Shown: in pieces, positions 32,304 through 41,642 of the stretch
How the letters are laid out: each line of letters begins with the position of its first letter
Position numbering within the stretch: the first letter of the stretch is position 1
NCBI RefSeq assembly: GCF_900105925.1
Contig: NZ_LT629791.1
Span: 3,321,278 to 3,385,277, forward strand
From: Jiangella alkaliphila
GTDB taxonomy: Bacteria; Actinomycetota; Actinomycetes; Jiangellales; Jiangellaceae
Direction of reading: 5' to 3'
Length of the DNA stretch: 64,000 nucleotides
Program-made: the position numbers and the translations under genes
Notes under the pieces: generated by a model
What the model saw: only the letters and a program-made list of their open reading frames with translations
The model's database searches: none
Told to the model about the DNA's origin: nothing

Positions 32304-34514
32304 ATGAACTTCTGCAGCAACTGCGGGGCGCCGGCGACGGGCTCGGCGTACTGCGGCAACTGCGGTGCGCCGATGCCGGCGTCCGCGGCGGCCCAGACGC
32401 CTGCTCAGGCGCCGGCCGGGCCGGGCGGTTCGTCCACGCCCGGTGGCCCGTCCGCACCCGGCACGACGCCGGGCGGAGCGGCGTCCGCGCCTGGTGGGGT
32501 GGGTCTACCCGGTGGGGCGGCCGCGCCAGGCGGCGCGGCGCGCAACCCGTTCGCCGACATCCCGGTGCTGGACTACGCCCGCGACATCGTCGCGCTGGTG
32601 CTCCTGCTCGTCTCGTTCGGCATGCCGTGGGACCTCGAGGACTCGGCCACCGGCAAGGTCTACGTCGTCCTGGTGACGCTGCTGTCCGTCATCTCGCTGG
32701 CGCTGCCCTACCTGAAGCGCGGCGGCGTGCTGCCGCCGTCGTGGGGCACCGCGGAGTTGCGGCTGGCCCGCCTCGCCGCCAACGCGCCGTACGTCGTGGT
32801 CGTGCTGATCACGCTGGTGCTCGGCTACGTCGGCGAGAACGGCGGCGACGGCGTGGGCGTCGGCATCGCCTTCGGCCTGGCCGGCGCGCTGCTCGCGGCG
32901 CAGGGCCGCGAGGCCGAGCAGACCCCGACCGGCGACGGACCGCTCTGGCGGTGGGTCGCACTGGGCATCGGCGGGCTGTTCGCGCTGCTGACGGTGGTCA
33001 GCCTCATCACGTTCCTCACCGACTCCGCCGAGGGCCTCGAGTGGGAAGTCGTCACCTACCTCATCGTCGCGATGCTGCTGTCGCTCGCGCTGGTCGCGCT
33101 CCCGCTGCTGGGCGTGCTGCGCGGCGACGCCGCCTGGCGCGACGTGCTGCTGCTGCTCGGCGTCGTGGCGCTGTTCGTCGGCGTGTGGCAGATGGGCGCC
33201 GACGCCACCATGTCCGACGCGTGGAGCCTCAGCACGTTCGGGCCGCGGCTGATCCTCGTCCCGGCGCTCGCCGTCGCGGCGGCCGCGCCCGGCCTGCGGT
33301 CGCAGTACCAGCAGACGCCCGGCGCGGCGTACTGGTCCGCCGTCGGCGCGCGGATGCTCGAGTTGTCCATGCTCGTGGCCGCCGCCGGTGTCGTCCTGTA
33401 CGTCCTGCAGATCATCGCGGTCGAGGACGGCCGCGGCATCGGCATCGTCGTGCTCGTGCTCATGCTGATCCTGGCGCTGGCGGCCCTGGTCGGCCGCAAC
33501 GCTCTGGTCCGCGACGCCAACGCGGGCCGGGCCATCGCGGTCGTGGTCGGCGGCGTGTTCATCCTGCTCGGCATCGTGATCGCGGCCATCCTCGGCGCCT
33601 CCGACGAGACGATCGTGTCCGAGGCCGACGCGACGATCATCAGCGTGCTGTGGTGGTTCGGGGTGGCGCTGTTCGTGGTGCTGACGGCGCCGCCGTCGGT
33701 CCGCGCCGAGTACGGCCCGATCGGCGCCAGCCAGCTCAGCTTCAGCAGCGTGCTGCCGGGCAACGGCGGCGGCAGCGGTTCGGCCACGACGACGGCGGCG
33801 GCGCCCGCCGGCAGCGGGGTCGCGACCGGAGCCGCCGCGGCGGCCGCCGGAGCCGCGGCGGCCCGCCCGGCCGAGGCGAAGGCCGCGGCCGCGGAACGCG
33901 ACGCCGAGGCGAAGACCCAGGCCGCCGAGCTCAAGGCGGACGCCAAGACGCAGGCCGCCGAGGCCAAGGCCGAGGCTGCCACGCAGGCCGCGAACGCGAA
34001 GACCGACGCCGCCGAGACGAAGGCGGCGGCCGAGGCCAAGGCCGCCGACGCCAAGGCGGACGCGGCGGCCAGGACGGACGGCGCGGCCAAGGGTGGCGAG
34101 GTGCCGGCCAGCCCGGCCGTGCCCGCCGGCGAGGCCAAGACCGTCACCGGTGCCCCCGGCGGCGGCGAGGGCCTGCTCGGCGAGGCGAAGCCCGGCCCGA
34201 TCAGCGTCCTCGCCGTCGGCCAGTCCAGCGCCGACGACACCGCCACCCGCATCGACCAGCCTCGGGTCGAGCCGGCCACCCGGGTCGACCAGCCGGCCGT
34301 CTCCGACGCCGGCCTGCCGGGGTCCGGGTTCGACGCCCGCACGGCGCTCGACCCGAACACCCCGCTGCAGACGCTGGCCGACATCGCTGCCCAGGAGCCG
34401 GGGCTGCGCAAGTACGTCGCCGCCAACCCGTCGACCTACCCGGAGCTGCTGACCTGGCTGAGCCAGCTCGGCGACCCCGAGATCGACGAAGCGCTGCGCC
34501 GTCGCGGCCGCTGA
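32304..34514 (+). CDS. Zinc-ribbon multi-pass membrane protein with Ala-rich coiled coil and LRV domain
   Basis: The protein has 736 aa from ATG 32304. Residues 1-22 form a zinc ribbon (Cys4, Cys7, Cys17, Cys20 in FCSNCG...YCGNCG). A Gly/Pro/Ala linker leads to about ten transmembrane helices (about residues 85-475). Next comes a long Ala/Lys/Glu-rich segment (about 510-610) with repeated AEAKxxAAExKAxA units that should form a coiled coil or extended helix. The last 60 residues (DPNTPLQTLADIAAQEPGLR... NPSTYPELLTWLSQLGD) match the leucine-rich-repeat-variant (LRV) module found at the end of many actinobacterial proteins. Function unknown; a membrane scaffold is possible. A strong terminator follows. 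Confidence 0.8.
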   Translation: MNFCSNCGAPATGSAYCGNCGAPMPASAAAQTPAQAPAGPGGSSTPGGPSAPGTTPGGAASAPGGVGLPGGAAAPGGAARNPFADIPVLDYARDIVALVLLLVSFGMPWDLEDSATGKVYVVLVTLLSVISLALPYLKRGGVLPPSWGTAELRLARLAANAPYVVVVLITLVLGYVGENGGDGVGVGIAFGLAGALLAAQGREAEQTPTGDGPLWRWVALGIGGLFALLTVVSLITFLTDSAEGLEWEVVTYLIVAMLLSLALVALPLLGVLRGDAAWRDVLLLLGVVALFVGVWQMGADATMSDAWSLSTFGPRLILVPALAVAAAAPGLRSQYQQTPGAAYWSAVGARMLELSMLVAAAGVVLYVLQIIAVEDGRGIGIVVLVLMLILALAALVGRNALVRDANAGRAIAVVVGGVFILLGIVIAAILGASDETIVSEADATIISVLWWFGVALFVVLTAPPSVRAEYGPIGASQLSFSSVLPGNGGGSGSATTTAAAPAGSGVATGAAAAAAGAAAARPAEAKAAAAERDAEAKTQAAELKADAKTQAAEAKAEAATQAANAKTDAAETKAAAEAKAADAKADAAARTDGAAKGGEVPASPAVPAGEAKTVTGAPGGGEGLLGEAKPGPISVLAVGQSSADDTATRIDQPRVEPATRVDQPAVSDAGLPGSGFDARTALDPNTPLQTLADIAAQEPGLRKYVAANPSTYPELLTWLSQLGDPEIDEALRRRGR

Positions 34515-34526
34515 GCTGACACACAC

Positions 34527-34568
34527 CGACGCCGGCCGGGGTTCACGCCCAGGCCGGCGTCGTTTGTT
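34527..34568 (+). terminator. Intrinsic terminator after the zinc-ribbon/LRV gene
   Basis: A perfect 11-bp stem CGACGCCGGCC / GGCCGGCGTCG (34527-34537 and 34552-34562) with a 14-base loop is followed by TTTGTTTG. It lies 13 bases after the stop codon. This is a clear rho-independent terminator and marks the left border of the non-coding repeat region. Confidence 0.85.
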
Positions 34569-34786
34569 TGTCAGTGCGCCGGGGTGTTGCCGAGTTGGCC
34601 GTCCCCCTGCTGCCCATGGTCTTAGCCGGGGACGCGCGCCTCAAGTCCGACGCCTCTGCTGGTTGCGGTGGTCTGTGGTTGGGGGCTCTGGACTTGACCC
34701 GCGCGTCCCCGGTCTAAAGAACGGGCAGCTATCAGGGGGACGGGGGGGTGTGGCGACGGGCGGGTCCTGGTCTGGTGTGACGTCGT

Positions 34787-34858
34787 GGTCTGCCGTTACG
34801 CGAAAGGGCGGGTTCGGGGCTGGTGGCGTGACTTGGGGCCAGGACGTAACGGCAGACC
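34787..34858. repeat. Internal 14-bp perfect dyad with alternative pairing
   Basis: GGTCTGCCGTTACG at 34787-34800 is complementary to 34845-34858. The right arm's CAGACCAGGACCC (34853-34865) can instead pair perfectly with GGGTCCTGGTCTG at 34762-34774, so two mutually exclusive folds are possible. Confidence 0.65.
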
Positions 34859-34889
34859 AGGACCCCGGCCTTACCAACGTGGGTGTGGA

Positions 34890-34961
34890 GCGCGTCCTGG
34901 GTGTGAGTCGCGTTTTCGGGCCTGTTTCGCCGGTTCGGCGCGCCTCACACCCAGGACGCGC
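34890..34961. repeat. Internal 17-bp perfect dyad plus direct copy
   Basis: GCGCGTCCTGGGTGTGA (34890-34906) pairs exactly with 34945-34961 around a 38-base loop that itself holds CGCCG-GTT-CGGCG (34928-34940). A further near copy of the right arm follows at once at 34963-34978. Confidence 0.65.
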
Positions 34962-35202
34962 CTCAGACCCAGGACGCCAACGCCGCAAATCGGGCGAACG
35001 GCGCGAACGGTCGGGCTGTGCCCGGTTCTTCCCCGTCCCCCTGATAGCTGCCCGTTCTTAGGCCGCGTGCGCGCGGGTCAAGCGGTCATCGCCGCGCGAA
35101 GCGCTCCAAATTGTCCGCTTGAGGCGCGGGTGCGCGGCTAAGAAAATGGGCAGCAGGGGGGACGCCCAACTCGGCAAACCCCCGCCGAACCGTGGCACCT
35201 GG

Positions 35203-35772
35203 TCAGCTGCGGTCCAACACCACGGTGAGGGCATCGGCCGCAGCGTCGCGCACGCCGGTCAGGCCGGCGCCGTCGGCGAGGGCGCCGAGGACCGCGCCGT
35301 CGACCACGGCCAGGACCACGTGCGGCGGTATGTCGGCGGCGAGGCCGGAGTGGTCCAGCACGGCCGCCACGCTCTCGCGCGCCGCCGCGTTGGTGCGCTT
35401 GGCGGCCGCCGCGAACAGCGGCTCGCGGGCGGCCAGCACGTAGCGTTCGTACCACGCGACCAGCGCGCCGTACTCGTCCGGCGTCAGGAGGGCGGCGATC
35501 ATCCGGGCCACCGCAGCTGCGCCCCGCCGCCGGGCCGGCAGTGCCTCGACGGCGGCGGACATGCGGGCGACGTCGGCGTCGGCGAGGGCTTCGACGGCGG
35601 CGCGGCGCAGCTCGGTCAAGTCGGCGAAGTAGTAGGTCGTCGCGCCCAGGGGCACGCCCGCCTTGCCCGCCACCGCACGGTGGCTCACGGCCTCCAGCCC
35701 GCCGTCCAGCAGCAGGTCGGCCGCCGCCCGGACCAGGGCGGCGCGCCGCTGCTCGCCCTTGGCGGTCGCCAT
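35203..35772 (-). CDS. TetR family repressor of SMR exporter
   Basis: The protein has 189 aa from the ATG at 35772, which shares one base with the stop of the upstream SMR gene (TGATG). The helix-turn-helix domain reads EQRRAALVRAAADLLLDGGLEAVSHRAVAGKAGVPLGATTYYFADLTELRRAAV (about residues 7-60), and the C-terminal ligand domain is helical. Being encoded second in the operon with the exporter, it probably represses the shared promoter through the dyad at 36124-36159. The inducer would be a substrate of the SMR pump. Confidence 0.88.
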   Translation of the reverse strand: MATAKGEQRRAALVRAAADLLLDGGLEAVSHRAVAGKAGVPLGATTYYFADLTELRRAAVEALADADVARMSAAVEALPARRRGAAAVARMIAALLTPDEYGALVAWYERYVLAAREPLFAAAAKRTNAAARESVAAVLDHSGLAADIPPHVVLAVVDGAVLGALADGAGLTGVRDAAADALTVVLDRS

Positions 35773-36098
35773 CAGTGTGCCCCGCCGCCGGCGAGGTTCA
35801 GCAGGATCACGCCGGACACGATGAGCCCGATCGCCGCGATGCGCAGGAACGTCGCCGGGTCGTCGAAGAACAGCATGCCGACGATGGCCGTGCCGGCCGC
35901 GCCGATGCCGGTCCAGACCGCGTACGCGGTACCGACCGGCAGCTCGCGCAGGCCCAGGCCCAGCAGCAGCATGCTGATGACGACCGTGACGCCGAAGGTC
36001 AGCGACGGCCAGAGTCGGGTGAAGCCGTTGGACTCCTTGAGCGAGACCGCGAAGGCCGTTTCGAACAGCCCGCCGACGATCACGTAGAGCCACGCCAT
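35772..36098 (-). CDS. SMR family exporter, SugE/Gdx type
   Basis: This 108-aa protein is preceded by a strong GAGGAGGA ribosome-binding site. Four transmembrane helices fill it. The essential membrane glutamate is Glu13 in GGLFETAFAVSLKESNGFT, and the SugE signature GTAYAVWTGIGAAGTAIVGML is present. SugE-type (Gdx) members export guanidinium ions, whereas Qac-type members export quaternary cations; the KESNGFTRLWPS segment favours the former. Guanidinium exporters often sit behind a guanidine riboswitch, but here a TetR gene and a dyad operator appear to do the job. It is divergent from era. Confidence 0.9.
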   Translation of the reverse strand: MAWLYVIVGGLFETAFAVSLKESNGFTRLWPSLTFGVTVVISMLLLGLGLRELPVGTAYAVWTGIGAAGTAIVGMLFFDDPATFLRIAAIGLIVSGVILLNLAGGGAH

Positions 36099-36123
36099 GA
36101 TGTCCTCCTCATACTTCAATTCC

Positions 36124-36159
36124 TGTACGACTGTACCATAAAACTGGTACGAGTGTACA
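36124..36159 (-). promoter_or_regulatory. Dyad operator candidate upstream of SMR-TetR operon
   Basis: TGTACGACTGTACC (36124-36137) and GGTACGAGTGTACA (36146-36159) are near reverse complements. Each contains GTAC-N4-GTAC, separated by an AT-rich ATAAAACT. The block lies 25 bases before the SMR start in the otherwise unused era intergenic space and fits a TetR operator overlapping the promoter. Confidence 0.65.
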
Positions 36160-36201
36160 ACTCGGCTCCGCGACGGGACCGGAGGTGGGAGACTCGACAC
36201 C

Positions 36202-37131
36202 GTGATCGGTGACTACGAGGGCTTCCGCTCCGGCTTCGCCTGCTTCGTCGGGCGGCCCAACGCGGGCAAGTCGACCCTGACCAACGCGGTAGTCGGCGAG
36301 AAGATCGCGATCACCTCGAACCGGCCGCAGACCACCAGGCACGCCATCCGCGGCATCGTGCACCGGCCCGATGGCCAGCTGGTCATCGTCGACACCCCCG
36401 GGCTGCACCGGCCGCGCACGCTGCTGGGCCAGCGGCTCAACGACGTCGTCCGCACCACGTGGGCGGAGGTCGACGTCATCGGGCTGTGCGTCCCGGCCGA
36501 CGAGGCCGTCGGCCCGGGCGACCGGTTCATCGCCGGCGAGCTGGCCGCGCTCCGGCGGACGCCGAAGCTGGCCGTCGTCACGAAGACCGACCGCGTGAGC
36601 GCAAGCCGGCTGGCCGAGCAGCTCACCGCCGTCGCGGCGCTCGGCACCGAGGCCGGCATCGAGTGGGCCGACGTCGTCCCCGTCTCCGCAACGAAGGGCG
36701 ACCGGGTGGAGCTGCTCACCGAGCTGCTGCTCGCCCAGCTGCCGGAAGGGCCGCCGCTGTACCCCGACGGCGAGCTCACCGACGAGCCGGAGGAGACGCT
36801 GATCGCCGAGCTGGTCCGCGAGGCCGCGCTCGAGGGCGTCCGCGACGAGCTGCCGCACTCCATCGCCGTCGTCGTCGAGGAGATGATCCAGCGCGAGGAC
36901 CGCCCGGCCGACCGGCCGCTGCTGGACATCCATGCCAGCCTCTACGTCGAGCGCGACAGCCAGAAGGCGATCGTCATCGGCCGCAAGGGCACCCGGCTGC
37001 GCGACGTCGGCACCCAGGCGCGGACGCAGATCGAGCGGCTGCTCGGCACCCCGGTCTTCCTCGACCTGCACGTCAAGGTCGCCAAGGACTGGCAGCGCGA
37101 CCCCAAGCAGCTGGGCCGCCTGGGTTTCTGA
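36202..37131 (+). CDS. era: Era, ribosome-assembly GTPase
   Basis: This 309-aa protein starts at GTG 36202. The GTPase motifs are G1 GRPNAGKST (residues 17-25), G2 region NRPQTTRHAIRGI, G3 VDTPG and G4 TKTD (in VVTKTDRVS). The C-terminal KH domain is intact (YVERDSQKAIVIGRKGTRLRDVGTQARTQIERL). Era binds the 3' end of 16S rRNA and helps 30S maturation, matching the ybeY gene in the same neighbourhood. In many actinobacteria era follows the cdd-like gene directly; here a zinc-ribbon/LRV gene, the repeat element and an SMR-TetR pair have come between them. Confidence 0.96.
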   Translation: MIGDYEGFRSGFACFVGRPNAGKSTLTNAVVGEKIAITSNRPQTTRHAIRGIVHRPDGQLVIVDTPGLHRPRTLLGQRLNDVVRTTWAEVDVIGLCVPADEAVGPGDRFIAGELAALRRTPKLAVVTKTDRVSASRLAEQLTAVAALGTEAGIEWADVVPVSATKGDRVELLTELLLAQLPEGPPLYPDGELTDEPEETLIAELVREAALEGVRDELPHSIAVVVEEMIQREDRPADRPLLDIHASLYVERDSQKAIVIGRKGTRLRDVGTQARTQIERLLGTPVFLDLHVKVAKDWQRDPKQLGRLGF

Positions 37132-37153
37132 GGCAGTGCTAGAGTCTCTCTTC

Positions 37154-39021
<1,868 letters not shown>

Positions 39022-39090
39022 CAGCACCAGAGGTATAGACCATCGTCAACGCTCGCCGGATCGATCACCCCCGATGCCGAGGAGCACCCG

Positions 39091-40656
39091 ATGGCCAGCT
39101 GGACCCGCACTCTGGCCGTCACCGCCGGCGCCACCGCGCTGGTCGTGACGGGGAACGTCGCCTCACACCTGCTGGCGGCGGAGCCCGATGCGGCTCCGGC
39201 CGACGACGCCCTGACTGCCGACCTCGACGCGATCCTCGCCGATCCGCGGCTGGACGGCGGTCAGGCGTCCGTCGTCGTGCGCGACGCCGCGACCGGTGAG
39301 ACGCTCTACGAGCACGACGGCGCCCAGCGGCTGATGCCGGCGTCGAACGAGAAGCTGCTGACGTCGGCGGTCGCATTGGACGTGCTCGGCGCCGACCACA
39401 CCTTCGCGACGATCGTCGCGACGACGGGGCAGCGGACCGGGCCGATCCTGCGCGGCGACGTGTACCTGCGCGGCACCGGCGACCCGACGCTGCTGGCGTC
39501 GGACTACGCGGAGCTGGCCGCCCAGCTGGCCGACGACGGGGTCCGCGTGGTCTCCGGTCGGGTGCTGGCCGACGACACCTGGTTCGACGACGTCCGGCTC
39601 GGCAACGACTGGGCCTGGGACGACGAGCCGTACTACTACGCGGCGCCGGTCTCCGCGCTGACCGTCGCGCCGGACACCGACTACGACGCCGGCACCGTCA
39701 TCGTCAACGTGGATCCTGGCGCGGCCGCCGGCGACCCGGCGCTCGTCACGCTCACCCCTGACACCGACGCCGTCACCATCGTCAACGGGGCCACCACCGG
39801 CGCCAGCAACGCCGTCTCCGTCGAGCGCGAGCACGGAAGCGACCGCATCGTCGTCTCCGGCACCGTCGCGGCCGGCGGCAACGGCGCCAGCGAGTGGGCC
39901 AGCGTCGAGGAGCCCACCGACTACGCCGCCGACGTGTTCGTCAAGGCGCTGGCCGCCGAGGGCGTCCGGGTCACCGGCGGGATCGGCCGCGGCACCACCC
40001 CGTCCGGCGCGACCGTGCTGGCCGAGCACGAGTCGATGCCGCTGAGCGAGCTGCTGGTGCCGTTCCTCAAGCTCAGCAACAACGGCCACGCCGAGGTGCT
40101 GATCAAGGCGATGGGCCGCGAGGTCTCCGGCGCCGGCACGTGGGCCGCCGGGCTGGCCGTGCTGCGCGCGGAGCTGCCCGAGTACGGCGTCGACACCGCC
40201 ACCATCGCGAACCGCGACGGCTCCGGGCTGTCGCGGCGCAACCTCATCCCGGCCGCCGAGCTGGCCGACCTGCTGGTCGCCGCGCAGGACCGGCCCTGGT
40301 TCGACGTCTGGTACGAGGCGCTGCCCATCGCCGGCGTCTCCGACCGGTTCGTCGGCGGCACGCTGCGCTCGCGGATGGCGGGCACGCCGGCCGCCGGCAA
40401 CGTCCACGCCAAGACCGGCTCGCTGACCGGCGCGTCGTCGCTGTCGGGCTACGTCGACGACGCCGACGGCCGGCGGCTGGTCTTCTCGATCGTGTTCAAC
40501 GACTACCTCAGCGGCAAGCCGAGCGACCTCGAGGACCGCATCGCCGTCCGGCTGGCCACCCACACCGAGGACGGGGCCGCCCGCGTCACCAGCGTGGACG
40601 TCCCGTCCGTCGACCTGCCCGACGACGTCGAGTGCTCGTGGGTCAAGGCCTGCTGA
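39091..40656 (+). CDS. dacB: D-alanyl-D-alanine carboxypeptidase/endopeptidase (PBP4, peptidase S13)
   Basis: This 521-aa protein has an N-terminal signal/anchor helix (LAVTAGATALVVTGNVASHLL). The three penicillin-binding motifs are SxxK in MPASNEKL (Ser85, Lys88), SxN in KLSNNGHAE (Ser329) and KTG in HAKTGSLTG (Lys441). The large inserted domain between the first two motifs is typical of class C PBPs (S13). It acts outside the membrane, trimming the terminal D-Ala or cutting cross-links in peptidoglycan. It starts 69 bases after leuA, on the same strand but probably as its own unit. Confidence 0.93.
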   Translation: MASWTRTLAVTAGATALVVTGNVASHLLAAEPDAAPADDALTADLDAILADPRLDGGQASVVVRDAATGETLYEHDGAQRLMPASNEKLLTSAVALDVLGADHTFATIVATTGQRTGPILRGDVYLRGTGDPTLLASDYAELAAQLADDGVRVVSGRVLADDTWFDDVRLGNDWAWDDEPYYYAAPVSALTVAPDTDYDAGTVIVNVDPGAAAGDPALVTLTPDTDAVTIVNGATTGASNAVSVEREHGSDRIVVSGTVAAGGNGASEWASVEEPTDYAADVFVKALAAEGVRVTGGIGRGTTPSGATVLAEHESMPLSELLVPFLKLSNNGHAEVLIKAMGREVSGAGTWAAGLAVLRAELPEYGVDTATIANRDGSGLSRRNLIPAAELADLLVAAQDRPWFDVWYEALPIAGVSDRFVGGTLRSRMAGTPAAGNVHAKTGSLTGASSLSGYVDDADGRRLVFSIVFNDYLSGKPSDLEDRIAVRLATHTEDGAARVTSVDVPSVDLPDDVECSWVKAC

Positions 40657-40685
40657 TCGCCGGCTGCGCGAATGCGTTTGACGTC

Positions 40686-40728
40686 GTGACCATGAGCTGT
40701 GACCATGAACGCATGACGATGACCATGG
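40686..40728 (+). promoter_or_regulatory. Direct repeats over the toxin-antitoxin promoter/start
   Basis: GTGACCATGA occurs at 40686-40695 and 40699-40708, with a third, ATGACCATGG, at 40719-40728. A TTTGAC -35-like element lies at 40677-40682. The repeats span the expected -10 and the first antitoxin codons, the usual place for autorepression by an antitoxin or toxin-antitoxin complex. Confidence 0.5.
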
Positions 40729-40961
40729 AACCTTCGGGCGACGAGATCGCCGCCGGCCGGTTCAAGGCCGTGTGCCTGCAGCTGCTCGACGAGGTCGCAC
40801 AGACCCGGCGGCCTGTCACGGTCACGAAGCGGGGCCGGCCGGTGGCCCGACTGGTCCCGGTCGCTCCGCCGACGCCGTTGTTCGGCGCGCTGGCCGGGTC
40901 GATCGGCCGGTACGACGACCTCATCGCGCCCATCGACGAGGAGTGGGACGCGGGACGGTGA
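40713..40961 (+). CDS. Phd/YefM-type antitoxin
   Basis: The protein has 82 aa from ATG 40713; in-frame ATGs at 40692, 40719 and 40725 are alternatives, and no clear ribosome-binding site precedes any of them, so a leaderless transcript is possible. The N-terminal DNA-binding fold is recognised by AAGRFKAVCLQLLDEVAQTRRPVTVTKRGRPVARLVPV, the classic Phd/YefM pattern. The C-terminal tail (LAGSIGRYDDLIAPIDEEW) is the type that wraps a PIN toxin. It overlaps the toxin gene by 4 bases, giving the antitoxin-first order of type II modules. Confidence 0.9.
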   Translation: MTMTMEPSGDEIAAGRFKAVCLQLLDEVAQTRRPVTVTKRGRPVARLVPVAPPTPLFGALAGSIGRYDDLIAPIDEEWDAGR

Positions 40962-41389
40962 TCGAGGAGGGCAAGACCCACGTCGTGCTCGACACCCACG
41001 TGCTGGTGTGGATGCTGGCCGGTGACGAGCGGCTGTCCCGCGAGGTCCGGCAGGTCATCACCAACGCGTCGTACGAGTACGGCGCCGAGCTGTCGGCGAT
41101 CAGCCTCTGGGAGGTGTCCATGCTCGCGGCAAAGGGACGGCTTCAGCTCTACCGCGACATCGGCACCTGGGTCGAGCTCGTCGCCACGCACCCGGCGCTG
41201 CACATCGTGCCGATGGCGCCGGAGATCTCCGTCGCCAGCACCCGGCTGCCCGGCGAGCTCCCGCGCGATCCCGCCGACCGGATGATCGTCGCGACCGCGC
41301 GCATCCTGAACGCCACCCTCGTCACCGCCGACCGTGCGCTGCTCGACTACGGCGCCCAGGGTCACGTCCGGGTGCTGGCCGCCGCCTGA
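40958..41389 (+). CDS. PIN-domain toxin (VapC-like ribonuclease)
   Basis: This 143-aa protein starts at a GTG overlapping the antitoxin stop (GTGA). PIN-domain acidic residues are seen in HVVLDTHVLVWMLAGD (Asp12), SAISLWEVSMLAAKGR (Glu) and RDPADRMIVATARIL (Asp), followed by ATLVTADRALLDY. This matches the PIN subgroup that pairs with Phd/YefM antitoxins. VapC-type toxins cleave tRNA or rRNA when released from the antitoxin. The module is complete and looks functional. Confidence 0.9.
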   Translation: MIEEGKTHVVLDTHVLVWMLAGDERLSREVRQVITNASYEYGAELSAISLWEVSMLAAKGRLQLYRDIGTWVELVATHPALHIVPMAPEISVASTRLPGELPRDPADRMIVATARILNATLVTADRALLDYGAQGHVRVLAAA

Positions 41390-41396
41390 CCTGACA

Positions 41397-41642
41397 GTGC
41401 TCGCACCGGCGTTCGTGTCACTGGTCGTGGTGGACCGCGCCGCTCGCGGCCGCGGCCACGGCGCCCGGGCGGTGCGCGCGTTCGCGGTCCGGGCCCGGGC
41501 GGCCACCGGGGCCGGGTGGCTGGGGCTCCGGCTCGATCCGGCCGGCGACGTCGCGGGCCGGCGGGCCGTTTTCGAGCGGATGGGCTTCCGGTTCGACGCG
41601 GCGGACGGTGCGGCCCGCATCGCCGAACTCACCGGCGGCTGA
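41397..41642 (+). CDS. Truncated GNAT-like acetyltransferase
   Basis: The frame is 81 codons, possible GTG start at 41397, 7 bases after the toxin gene. It contains GNAT motif A and B features: VVDRAARGRGHGARAVRAFAVRARAATGAGWLGLRLDP (acetyl-CoA pyrophosphate loop RGRGHG) and RRAVFERMGFRFD. The N-terminal half of a normal GNAT (about 70-80 residues) is missing, so it is probably a decayed fragment. It lies almost entirely antisense to the C-terminal extension of the flavin reductase at 41418-42128, so one of the two frames must be non-functional in that stretch. Confidence 0.45.
   Translation: MLAPAFVSLVVVDRAARGRGHGARAVRAFAVRARAATGAGWLGLRLDPAGDVAGRRAVFERMGFRFDAADGAARIAELTGG

Larger units (their letters stand above)
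34587..35177. repeat. 591-bp non-coding element of nested inverted repeats
   Basis: No convincing gene lies between 34569 and 35202. The region is instead built from inverted repeats. A unit of about 50 bases occurs four times in alternating orientation: 34601-34648 (+), 34690-34741 (-), 35035-35085 (+) and 35115-35163 (-). The outer copies pair as 59/60-base arms (34587-34645 with 35118-35177), and the inner copies as 53/52-base arms (34693-34745 with 35031-35082) that include 27 perfectly matched bases (34719-34745 with 35031-35057). Inside them lie a 14-bp perfect dyad (34787-34800 with 34845-34858) and a 17-bp perfect dyad (34890-34906 with 34945-34961). It could be a MITE-like element, a structured RNA or a cruciform-forming site. 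Confidence 0.8.

Noticed and set aside
34564-35061. 165-codon plus-strand frame in the repeat element
   Set aside because: It runs through three of the four inverted-repeat units and both internal dyads, has no ribosome-binding site and no domain. The DNA is better explained by its palindromic design.
36099-36201. Guanidine riboswitch upstream of the SugE-type gene
   Set aside because: The gap is only 103 bases, dominated by a TetR-like dyad; I could not find an aptamer-like arrangement. An Infernal search would settle it.
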